Below, piece by piece: positions 1 through 7,663 of a stretch of 12,866 nt of DNA. The notes under the pieces are model-generated. The model had not been told where the DNA came from. It made no database searches and saw only the letters and a list, made by a program, of their open reading frames with translations. A program made the position numbers and the translations under genes. The stretch lies in NCBI GenBank assembly GCA_044425555.1, contig JAWXVF010000069.1:1-12866 (forward strand), written 5' to 3'. The stretch comes from JAWXVE01 sp044425555. GTDB lineage: Bacteria; Bacillota; Clostridia; Lachnospirales; Lachnospiraceae. The stretch's first letter is position 1; every line of letters begins with the position of its first letter.

Positions 1-174
1 TGGCAATTCATCAATGGCACGTCCTTTATCGTATTCATCTTCTATTAATGGAAGTACCATTAAGTCCATAAATCGCTTGATAAAAGTAGATTTTCCTGTT
101 CTTACAGGACCGACTACCCCAAAGTAAATCTCCCCACCTGTCCTTTTTGAAATATCCTCATATATTTGTGTCAT
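1..174 (-). CDS. spoIVA: Stage IV sporulation protein A, N-terminal part (runs off left edge)
   Basis: SpoIVA is the ATPase that polymerises on the forespore surface into the basement layer of the spore coat and is needed for coat and cortex assembly. Only the first 58 codons are present; the gene continues beyond the left edge (the family is about 490 residues). The visible peptide begins MTQIYEDISKRTGGEIYFGV and carries the Walker A loop GPVRTGKST at residues 22-30, followed by FIKRFMDL and the LPLIEDEYDKGRAIDELP segment, which match the very conserved SpoIVA start. The ATG at 172-174 fits the family start; an in-frame TAG lies ten codons upstream (202-204), and a GGGGAAAAG stretch just before the ATG can act as ribosome site. 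It follows the sensor gene by 94 bases and has its own sigma-E-like promoter. Identification is nearly certain and implies a spore former. Confidence 0.95.
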   Translation of the reverse strand, partial: MTQIYEDISKRTGGEIYFGVVGPVRTGKSTFIKRFMDLMVLPLIEDEYDKGRAIDELP

Positions 175-203
175 ATCTTTTCCCCATATTCTAAATTTAT
201 ACT

Positions 204-232
204 ACTATATGAAGAAACGATATGGTATATGT
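204..232 (-). promoter_or_regulatory. Sigma-E-type promoter of spoIVA
   Basis: Read on the minus strand there is ACATATA at 226-232, a 14-base spacer (212-225), then CATATAGT at 204-211. The Bacillus sigma-E consensus is KMATATT, 14 bases, CATACANT; this site matches six of seven and seven of eight defined or allowed positions with the expected spacing. Transcription would start near 197, leaving a leader of about 20-25 bases before the spoIVA ATG, which just accommodates the ribosome site. In B. subtilis spoIVA is transcribed by sigma-E in the mother cell, so biology and sequence agree. This is a match by eye, not a demonstrated promoter. Confidence 0.6.
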
Positions 233-268
233 ACATTTCCTTAAATTTCAAGATTAATTTTTACTAGA

Positions 269-1837
269 TTACTCCATTTGTGTTACATTATTTTCCATAT
301 AGTTTAGAGTATCCACAATCCCTTTACTAGCCATTTCGATTTGAGACATTGTTTTCATTATTGTATTCATTTTCTCATTACCCACTAGTAAATCTTCTGT
401 ACTTACCCCTTGCTCAGTTCCACTCTTTCGTTGTATTTGCATGGTCATTTCATGCATTACTTGATTAAGTGATACGACTGTATCTGATAGTATCACGGAA
501 CCATCTGTAAGACCTACCGCACCTACCGCTACTTGATTAGCTCCTTCACTTACTTTTAGAACTGCCATACGTAGAGCAAATAACGTTTCTGTTATCACTC
601 TTTCGTAATCATGTATGGAGTTTTGAATCGCCTCAAGATTATCTAACTCTTTATATTTTCTCTCTTTTGTAAAATCTATGTTGCTAAATACTGTTACATT
701 CTCTAAAATCTCATTTACATAATTTTGTAGTATCTCCATTGTTAAACGAAAGTCATCACAAACTTTTCCGATTTCGCTATCAGTATTAACCGTAATCTCA
801 TGTCCTAAATCTCCACAGATCATTCTCACCATAGCTGCATTCTCATCTTTTAATGGCTCCAAATAATCTTTTACCACTTTTTTACATATATATAATAGCA
901 AGAATAAGAAACATACTTGAATAACAATTAATACAATCACTACTACGATAGTATTAGAAATGAATTCACTATAATCCATTCCTACCGCTAACGTCCATTC
1001 AAGCAAATCAATATATCCAATAGCGCCAATACGACTCGTTCTATTCTTTTCATACCTAAATAACTCTCCACTTGGATTACGAATCTCTTCCTCAAATATA
1101 TCGCCACCTATTCCTACCATACTATAATCCTGTCCTATGTAAGACGCATCCGTATGTGCTAGAATTTCATGACTACCATCCATAACCCATATACTGCCTG
1201 TCTTCCCAACAAAAGTAATTAAGTTTGATAAAAAAGATATAGGAATATTTACTACTACACAGCCTAATACTTCTCCCTCTTTTGTAAAAACAGGGGCTGC
1301 GGTAGACACAATTTTTGTACTATTCTGACTCTGTAGATAAGGTTGTGTTATAATTGTCTCTTGTTTCGTCACTGCCTCGTAATAAAGACGGTCTGTTACC
1401 GTATCTCTAATAGATAGGATACCATCGGACATAATATAATTATCCTCCTCCACACTAAGTATAGTTATATTCATAACACCCCCTGCATAAGATTCAATGG
1501 CATCTTGTAATTCTTGCAATACATGCTCAATATTATCATGAAACTCCATGGGAGCTTCCTTACTACTATGCTCTAGTAATTCAATCACCCCATGATTACT
1601 TGCTAATACTTCTGCTAAGCGGAAATAACTCATCATTTTTGTTTCAATCGTAGAAGAAATATTATTAATTACTTCTTTAAAATACCTTTCATCTGATTTA
1701 TTCAATTCTATAGAAATATATATTGCAATCCCAGTAATCACGACGAGATTCAATATAAACATCATTTTAATAAGACGACTACTCACCTTTTTAGAAAGTA
1801 AATCTCTTCTCATCTTCAATTCTCTTTTCATAAACAA
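269..1837 (-). CDS. Cache/HAMP membrane sensor, chemoreceptor-like but lacking the signalling tip
   Basis: A 522-residue membrane receptor. A basic N-terminus leads to membrane segment 1 (about residues 24-44); an extracellular Cache-type ligand domain spans about 45-290, with the family pattern around 150-200 (LYYEAV, TQPYLQS, IVSTAAPVFTKEG, GCVVVNIP). Membrane segment 2 is about 294-317. A HAMP domain follows (EPL at 327-329, GDLGHEI, DSEIGKV at 353-359), then a second degenerate HAMP-like stretch (about 384-420) and chemoreceptor-type helix (SEGANQVAVGA at 430-440, VGNEKMNTIMKTM at 485-497). The protein ends at 522, where chemoreceptors would enter the conserved hairpin tip that binds CheA and CheW, so normal chemotaxis output is not expected. 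The start given is TTG, 11 bases after GGAGG; an ATG two codons on (1831) is an alternative. It lies 30 bases after the nucleoside kinase. Ligand unknown; it may be a truncated receptor or a specialised regulator. Confidence 0.75.
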   Translation of the reverse strand: MFMKRELKMRRDLLSKKVSSRLIKMMFILNLVVITGIAIYISIELNKSDERYFKEVINNISSTIETKMMSYFRLAEVLASNHGVIELLEHSSKEAPMEFHDNIEHVLQELQDAIESYAGGVMNITILSVEEDNYIMSDGILSIRDTVTDRLYYEAVTKQETIITQPYLQSQNSTKIVSTAAPVFTKEGEVLGCVVVNIPISFLSNLITFVGKTGSIWVMDGSHEILAHTDASYIGQDYSMVGIGGDIFEEEIRNPSGELFRYEKNRTSRIGAIGYIDLLEWTLAVGMDYSEFISNTIVVVIVLIVIQVCFLFLLLYICKKVVKDYLEPLKDENAAMVRMICGDLGHEITVNTDSEIGKVCDDFRLTMEILQNYVNEILENVTVFSNIDFTKERKYKELDNLEAIQNSIHDYERVITETLFALRMAVLKVSEGANQVAVGAVGLTDGSVILSDTVVSLNQVMHEMTMQIQRKSGTEQGVSTEDLLVGNEKMNTIMKTMSQIEMASKGIVDTLNYMENNVTQME

Positions 1838-1867
1838 CCTAAATTCTTCCTCCCTCTTTTAAAATCA

Positions 1868-3391
1868 CTATACTAAGAAACAACTACCTCCAACAAACTC
1901 TCTTGTGATTGAGTTATATGGAATCATTTCTCTAGAGGCATTTAAGAAAAATTCTAAGAATTTTAATAGTCTTTGTGCCTCTGCATACTCTGTCTCTTCT
2001 CGTGTAATCTGTAATAACAAAGGTTCTGCATACTGTTTTAACATGGCTATTTCATAGATTAATGCAGAATTAAACATTACATCTACATTTTCTTGATACG
2101 GAAAAATATTATTCTCTTCCCCTCTTCGAACAGAATGCCACATAGCTATAGTCTGTCTAGCTTCCATATTACGTGTTCTTGCATCACGAACAATTCGTCG
2201 TAATAATCTTCCATCTGTTGTTGGAATTCGATTATGTTCATCAATATTTAAGGTGGTCAATGCACTAATATAAATGCGATACTTATAGTCATCTTCTAAC
2301 TTTTGAGACATTTTATTATTCAATCCATGAATTCCTTCGATCACTAGAATATCATCTGCACCTAATTTTTTAAAATTCCCTTTGTACTCTCTCTTCCCTA
2401 ATTTAAAATTATAAGAAGGAAGTTCCACCTCTTCTCCTGCTAATAAGGCTACCATATCTTTGTTAAATTGTTCACAATCAATGGCTTCTATACATTCAAA
2501 ATCTAAATTCCCATCTGCATCTAATGGCGTATGATCTCGATTAATAAAATAATCATCTATTGCAATCGGATGTGGTTTTAATCCTAATGTTTTTAATTGC
2601 ACAGATAATCGATGGGAAAAAGTGGTCTTACCAGAAGAGGAAGGACCTGCCACCATTACAAACTTCACCAATTTTCTTTTCTTAATATCTCTTGCAATTT
2701 CTCCTATACGACTTTCTAATAAAGCCTCTTGAATTAAAATCAACTCTTGCATATTTCCCATGGCAATCTGTTCATTCAAATCCCCCACATTACTAATTCC
2801 TAAAGTCATCATCCATTCATCTGATTGTTGCAACGCTTCAAATAGTTTGTCATGATTGTTAGTAACTGTCACTTTCGTAAGATCTTCTCTTGTTGGTAAT
2901 GTAAATAATATACCATTTTTATATAGTGAAAGTTGAAAATACTCAATATAAGAAACGTCTGGTAACATCTGATTATAAGCATAATCATAATATCCGTCTA
3001 ATTCATAAATATTAACAGTAGTAGAACGTCTATATCGAAATAATTTCTCTTTATCCGTCATCTTTTGCTTATGAAAAATAGCAATACCTTCCTCTAATGG
3101 ATAACGTTTCTTAGTAATTGGTGTTTTCAGAGCAACTAACTCTTTCATACGACTAGTAACCTGTTCTATAAAAGAGTCTTCCAAAGATATCTTTCCTTCA
3201 CACCTACAAAAATAACCTGTTCCAATTAAGTAATCAATTTTTACTTTTGTTTCGAAATCTCCACCTGTTACATCATGAATTGATTTAGCTAATAGCAAAA
3301 TAGCTGTTCTTACATAAGCACGATATCCTGATGGACTATTAGGTGTCAACTCTTTTATTGTTTCTACATTTCTTATTTCCATTGTATTCAT
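1868..3391 (-). CDS. Uridine kinase-like nucleoside kinase with ThrRS second-domain-like N-terminus
   Basis: A 507-residue cytosolic kinase expected to phosphorylate a nucleoside such as uridine or cytidine with a nucleoside triphosphate, as a salvage step; the true substrate cannot be read from sequence. Residues about 22-165 resemble the accessory domain of threonyl-tRNA synthetase seen in this kinase family (KLFRYRRSTTVNIYELDGY at 116-134). The P-loop NTPase core has GPSSSGKTT at 249-257, IDDYF at 278-282, VIEGIHGLN at 350-358 and the arginine-rich lid RLLRRIVRDARTR at 395-407. The C-terminus (NSITREFVGGSCF) is family-typical. Homologues are usually about 550 residues with a leading TGS domain; here TGS is missing. 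An in-frame TAA two codons before the ATG rules out a longer form, and AAGGAAG six bases upstream supports this start. It lies 61 bases after nif3. Confidence 0.88.
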   Translation of the reverse strand: MNTMEIRNVETIKELTPNSPSGYRAYVRTAILLLAKSIHDVTGGDFETKVKIDYLIGTGYFCRCEGKISLEDSFIEQVTSRMKELVALKTPITKKRYPLEEGIAIFHKQKMTDKEKLFRYRRSTTVNIYELDGYYDYAYNQMLPDVSYIEYFQLSLYKNGILFTLPTREDLTKVTVTNNHDKLFEALQQSDEWMMTLGISNVGDLNEQIAMGNMQELILIQEALLESRIGEIARDIKKRKLVKFVMVAGPSSSGKTTFSHRLSVQLKTLGLKPHPIAIDDYFINRDHTPLDADGNLDFECIEAIDCEQFNKDMVALLAGEEVELPSYNFKLGKREYKGNFKKLGADDILVIEGIHGLNNKMSQKLEDDYKYRIYISALTTLNIDEHNRIPTTDGRLLRRIVRDARTRNMEARQTIAMWHSVRRGEENNIFPYQENVDVMFNSALIYEIAMLKQYAEPLLLQITREETEYAEAQRLLKFLEFFLNASREMIPYNSITREFVGGSCFLV

Positions 3392-3452
3392 TCTTTACTT
3401 CCTTTCTCATAATGTATATTAGATTTCTATCAATTGTTTGTATCCTAAATAC

Positions 3453-4235
3453 CTAAACAACTTGAAACGGTTCTCCTTGTTCAAATACCTGAATTTCTAC
3501 ACCTTTTATATGTTGTAATAGATATTCTTTCATATCTGTTATAAAAAATTTCTCTGTTCCATAATGTCCTGCATCAATAATGGCTAATCCTTGTGCTACT
3601 GCATCCATTCCTTGATGATGTTTCATATCACCCGTTACCAACACATCTACCTTCAATTCTATCGCTTTTTGAATAGCGTCAGCACCAGAACCTGGCATAA
3701 CAGCAACTTTTTGAATCATTGTCGAAAACGATCCATATACAAGTACTTGATTTACTTGCAATTGCTTCCTTACTTCCTTAGCATACGCTTCTAGCGTAAT
3801 ACTTTTTAATAAATTTCCATATCGACCACAACCTTCTATAGTGGTCATATCTTGAACCGTTACCTCTAATACATTAGAATCTTGCAGTTCTAATTGTTTC
3901 GCTACTACTTTCCCCATTCTCATAACATCATAATTCGTATGCATTGCATAATAACAGATGTCGTGTTGAATTAATTGATAGACTCGTCTTTGAACAAAGT
4001 CATGCCTAGTTACTTGCTTCATACCTTCGAAAATCAGAGGATGATGTGTAACAATCATATCAATATTCTCTCTTACAGCTCGTTCTATTAGTTCCTCTGT
4101 AACATCTAGTGCAATCAGAACACGTTGTATTTTTTTCTCATAATCTCCCACTAATAAACCTACATTATCCCACAAATAAGCGTATTTACATGGTGCTACC
4201 TCTTCTAATACTTTCACAAAATCTTTGCATATCAT
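3453..4235 (-). CDS. Nif3-like dinuclear metal centre protein (YbgI/YqfO family), short form
   Basis: A 260-residue member of the Nif3 family, which forms toroidal hexamers with a two-metal site. Some databases call it a GTP cyclohydrolase I type 2 homologue, but the physiological reaction is unsettled. Expected metal ligands are all visible: H64 and H65 in THHPLIF, D103 in HTNYDV (99-104), H224 and E228 in DAGHYGTEKFF. The N-terminal signature WDNVGLLVGD is at 22-31. At 260 residues it is close to E. coli YbgI and lacks the PII-like insert that makes B. subtilis YqfO about 370 residues; the two halves join through residues about 118-175. The ATG has AGGAG nine bases upstream, and the gap to the preceding membrane-protein gene is 20 bases. 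Nif3 family genes commonly sit next to trmK in Firmicutes; here one gene separates them. Confidence 0.92.
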   Translation of the reverse strand: MICKDFVKVLEEVAPCKYAYLWDNVGLLVGDYEKKIQRVLIALDVTEELIERAVRENIDMIVTHHPLIFEGMKQVTRHDFVQRRVYQLIQHDICYYAMHTNYDVMRMGKVVAKQLELQDSNVLEVTVQDMTTIEGCGRYGNLLKSITLEAYAKEVRKQLQVNQVLVYGSFSTMIQKVAVMPGSGADAIQKAIELKVDVLVTGDMKHHQGMDAVAQGLAIIDAGHYGTEKFFITDMKEYLLQHIKGVEIQVFEQGEPFQVV

Positions 4236-4255
4236 ATTTGTTATCTCCTATTATT

Positions 4256-6928
4256 TTATTTCTCTTTTTTTACCTCTGAATGAATAGCAACACCTACTAA
4301 AGTGATACCTGCCACCAATAAGTATACCCACCAAGCAATACTCATCCAAAAACTCCTTGTCATATAGAGTAATAAGATAATAATCGTTATAAGCGAAAGT
4401 ACCATCCAACGCATTTGCTGTTTCCATCCTGAATAAAGCAATACAAATACCATTGCAATTCCTAAAAATAATACATCTGCTATGCGTTCTCTAATCAAAC
4501 ATTCCATTCCTTGTACCAATACACACACTACTGCTAATCCATATTGAATCCAATCTACGTATGTTCTACTTCCTTTAATAAGTTCTAGAATAGTTATCAC
4601 AATTACCACACCTAGAATTCCATATTCTAGTAAATAGTCTGTAGGAATTTCAAAGAACGGTTGATGACACCATGAGACGAACCCTAAAAACAAAGTGATT
4701 CCATTAGCAATCACATCTACAAATACATTTTGACGCTTATAAAATGAAAATGCATAAAATGTAATTGCACAACAGCTTGCAAATACAAGATATTCATTAG
4801 TAGAAAAAGAGGCTGGTAGAATTCCTACTATAGCAGAAATTCCAATAAAATCAACTCCTTCTATATTAATTTTATTCTCTTCTTTGTAAATACTTATCAC
4901 TGATTTCTTTCCATAACGACCTAATAAAATAAAGAGAATCCCTAAGCCAATTCCTACTGCATAAAGTTGATCTACGGATAAAGGAATTACCGTTTCTATT
5001 GTCCTATACATCAAAAAGATGATGGTAAACTGAATAGGTGTTACTAAAATCGAAGTATCCAATACTCTACTCAATAAAAAAGCACCTATTACAATAGCAT
5101 ATGCTATACAATAAGGAATACCTATATCATATAAAATGGTTTGTGTACTTCCTATACTACTATAATCAAAGCTTCTACCAGGTAATTCTAAGAATACTAA
5201 CCAATATCCAAAGTACATAGTAATCGTACCAATCCACTTGGTTAAGGTTCTATTTCGTAGAAAATACTTCGCAGAAAGTGCTAAATACATGATTCCAGTA
5301 AATGCTAGTACACTTCCTGTCATTAAATCATTAATGGGTATTGGCGACAGAATTCCAACACTTAAAGAAGGAGCAACTATTCCAATAAGTAATAATGCTC
5401 TTTCATAACGTATATCATCTCTTAACAAATAGAGAAGACTTACTACTTGCCATACAGCAATAATTGCCAATTTGCTAATAGGCAGAATTCCACTTGCATA
5501 AAAAGCAAAACCAGAAGTAACCAATAACATAGGTAACTTATAATCATTACATAACAAAGGAAATTCTGCATCTTCTTCTATATGACCATCCACATACGCT
5601 TTATAACACAGAATAATTCCTAATGTCAGCAAGAAACATACACTTGTTATCCCTGTAAATATAAGACTTTTATTAGAAATAGATTGTATATCAAACAACT
5701 GCCACACACAGTAAAATGGCAATAAGACTCCCCATATTGATAACTGGCGTTCTATTCCTTTTACACCTTTCTTAGCATTACATACTAGACATACTAGTAA
5801 GCATATACTTCCTATAAAACTATACCAATAACTTTCATACATCATAGCATTCCAAATAGCAATTGATTGCATTACTAAGCAAAGAATTCTTGCCACAGGA
5901 TTATAAAATGAAGAATCTCTTATTCCTTCTATCAAATAGTACAGAAAGTAGAACAAAATGGCAAAGATACCCATAACCGTAATTTGCGTTAAAGCACTTA
6001 CATGAAATAAATAAATTCCTTGTCCTATACAAGTCCACATAACAAATGGTTGTATTATATGCAACCATTGATGATCACCTTCTAATACTAACTTCGTATT
6101 TAAGTAGAAAACATAACATAAGGTAAAAAATACTCCCACTCGTAAATCATAACCTAATCCACTTGGTAACATAAAAAAGGCTATACAAGTTGCTGCTTGT
6201 GTCATATAATAGAAAATTACTCTTTCAAAAATTCGCCGTCCTATATAAGCACTTATTCCAAATACAATTGCCATAACCAATTGTACCACATACACACCAT
6301 TTCCTCTTAGAGTAAAGAGAGTACCTAATAACTCAAAAAAGCCAACACAAAGAATAGCCACCGGTGTAAAAAAACAACCCAATTGATAAAAAGCAATACT
6401 TGTAATCTCTAAGTCGAATTTTTTTCTAGAAAAGTAAGATGCCACATAAAACACAAGGGAAACAGATGCAATTAACATAACTTTCATAATTTGTGGCATT
6501 ACTTGCCATGTAGTCGTTGCAAAAATTAGGGCTGATACTAGAATTAGTAAAACACCTACCACCATGCTACCTTGCATTCGTTTCTCTCTATAATCGACTT
6601 GTTTTTCTGGTACTACTTTTCCCTTTATTGTAGTATCAATTCCTTTTACAATCTGTTGTTGTATTGCTTCTAAACGTTCCACTCGATCTAATGTTTCTAT
6701 AGATTCTTTGAATTCTATGGATTCTTTCTCTACAAATGCATCCTCTGATTTTTCATCTGGATTCATCTGCCATTCTATATGTATTTTATTTTTATCAGGA
6801 ACACTATTCCCTTGTTCTAGCTCTAGAATCCTTATCATCGCACTATTATACTTTTGTCGATAACTAATCACTAAAGGAATCAGAACAAAAGGAGATAGCA
6901 CCCATAGAATTGCCAATAAACCAAACAT
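4256..6928 (-). CDS. Large polytopic membrane protein of unknown function (about 28 membrane segments)
   Basis: I do not recognise a defined function. The 890-residue product has one hydrophobic segment at about 2-22, then a charged region (about 24-120) with a short helix-forming stretch (LDRVERLEAIQQQIVKGI), then an almost unbroken series of about 27 hydrophobic helices to residue 883, ending in a basic tail (SEVKKEK). The segment VGVLLILVSALIFATTTW (124-141) and the terminal WWVYLLVAGITLVGVAI resemble uncharacterised many-helix membrane proteins such as DUF2157 or DUF2339-type families; this is an impression from pattern, not a search result. No catalytic, ATP-binding or transporter signature is visible. 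Translation is likely coupled to trmK: the start lies 12 bases after the trmK TAG, and GAGGTG, directly on that stop, is seven bases before the ATG. Its place between trmK and nif3 suggests co-transcription with the sigA operon. Confidence 0.7.
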   Translation of the reverse strand: MFGLLAILWVLSPFVLIPLVISYRQKYNSAMIRILELEQGNSVPDKNKIHIEWQMNPDEKSEDAFVEKESIEFKESIETLDRVERLEAIQQQIVKGIDTTIKGKVVPEKQVDYREKRMQGSMVVGVLLILVSALIFATTTWQVMPQIMKVMLIASVSLVFYVASYFSRKKFDLEITSIAFYQLGCFFTPVAILCVGFFELLGTLFTLRGNGVYVVQLVMAIVFGISAYIGRRIFERVIFYYMTQAATCIAFFMLPSGLGYDLRVGVFFTLCYVFYLNTKLVLEGDHQWLHIIQPFVMWTCIGQGIYLFHVSALTQITVMGIFAILFYFLYYLIEGIRDSSFYNPVARILCLVMQSIAIWNAMMYESYWYSFIGSICLLVCLVCNAKKGVKGIERQLSIWGVLLPFYCVWQLFDIQSISNKSLIFTGITSVCFLLTLGIILCYKAYVDGHIEEDAEFPLLCNDYKLPMLLVTSGFAFYASGILPISKLAIIAVWQVVSLLYLLRDDIRYERALLLIGIVAPSLSVGILSPIPINDLMTGSVLAFTGIMYLALSAKYFLRNRTLTKWIGTITMYFGYWLVFLELPGRSFDYSSIGSTQTILYDIGIPYCIAYAIVIGAFLLSRVLDTSILVTPIQFTIIFLMYRTIETVIPLSVDQLYAVGIGLGILFILLGRYGKKSVISIYKEENKINIEGVDFIGISAIVGILPASFSTNEYLVFASCCAITFYAFSFYKRQNVFVDVIANGITLFLGFVSWCHQPFFEIPTDYLLEYGILGVVIVITILELIKGSRTYVDWIQYGLAVVCVLVQGMECLIRERIADVLFLGIAMVFVLLYSGWKQQMRWMVLSLITIIILLLYMTRSFWMSIAWWVYLLVAGITLVGVAIHSEVKKEK

Positions 6929-6940
6929 TACTAAACACCT

Positions 6941-7651
6941 CTATTCTTTCGTAGGGTAATAACCAATTGCTTCTTGTATTAATTCTAGTTCTTTTTGTAA
7001 CTCTTCTATTCTTTTTACAGTTGTTCCCTTATTTTCTTGTTGGGATATCTCTTGATAGAGAGCTTCATATTGTTGTTTGCGTTTCCTTAAATAGTGAAAT
7101 AGCACTGCATTATGATTCGCTAATAATATTGGTCCAAATTGAAATTCACACTCCCTATAATTCCAATCATTATCCCTATTAGTCTGCACAACTTTCATAA
7201 TTGGATAATACTTCCCGTCTTCATATACCATGGTTTCTTCCAAAAATTCAAATCCCCATGTTATTAATTGATGTCGAACTATCCCTATTTCTGATTGTGG
7301 TTGCAAAATACATTCTTTTATCTGAACCACCTTCTTCCTATTATGTTCTATCATCTGTAAAATAAGTCTTCCACCCATGCCTGCACAGATCATTGTATCT
7401 ACTTCTCCTACTTCTAACTTATCCAATCCATTAGATAGTCGTGTCTCAATGCCTTTACAACCATACTTTTCTATATGCTCATTTGCTTTCATCAAAGGCC
7501 CTTTATTTACATCTAATGCAATAATCTTTGAACTAATCTCATGAGTATATAGATAAATAGATACGTATCCATGATCGCAACCTATATCAGCAACTGCGGA
7601 ACCTATTGTTACCAAGTCTACTACTGCTTGTAACCGCTTTGATAATTCCAT
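6941..7651 (-). CDS. trmK: tRNA (adenine-22-N1)-methyltransferase
   Basis: TrmK methylates N1 of adenine 22 in the D-loop of certain tRNAs using S-adenosylmethionine. The 236-residue product has a Rossmann-type N-terminal domain with the SAM loop VADIGCDHGYV at 20-30, the acidic ribose-contact strand IALDVN at 44-49, ICAGMGGRLI at 88-97, and the family motif LQPQSE at 116-121. The C-terminal part (about 175-230) is charged and helical (KRKQQYEALYQEI, RIEELQKELELIQEAI), matching the coiled-coil extension typical of TrmK. Length agrees with B. subtilis YqfN/TrmK (about 235). The start follows the sigA stop by 12 bases; that TAG forms part of the ribosome site TAGGAAA, so translation is probably coupled to sigA. 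The family commonly lies just downstream of sigA in Firmicutes. Confidence 0.95.
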   Translation of the reverse strand: MELSKRLQAVVDLVTIGSAVADIGCDHGYVSIYLYTHEISSKIIALDVNKGPLMKANEHIEKYGCKGIETRLSNGLDKLEVGEVDTMICAGMGGRLILQMIEHNRKKVVQIKECILQPQSEIGIVRHQLITWGFEFLEETMVYEDGKYYPIMKVVQTNRDNDWNYRECEFQFGPILLANHNAVLFHYLRKRKQQYEALYQEISQQENKGTTVKRIEELQKELELIQEAIGYYPTKE

Positions 7652-7663
7652 AGTATTTATTTC

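Noticed and set aside
175..268. Terminator between the sensor gene and spoIVA
   Set aside because: The near-palindrome CTTAAATTTCAAG (240-252) has no loop, is A+T-rich and has no following T run, so it would not make a stable terminator hairpin.
3392..3452. Possible promoter in the gap between nif3 and the nucleoside kinase (TTGATA and TATACAT on the minus strand)
   Set aside because: The two boxes are only about nine bases apart, and no pair with 16-18 base spacing is convincing. No terminator hairpin is present either, so read-through from nif3 is equally likely.
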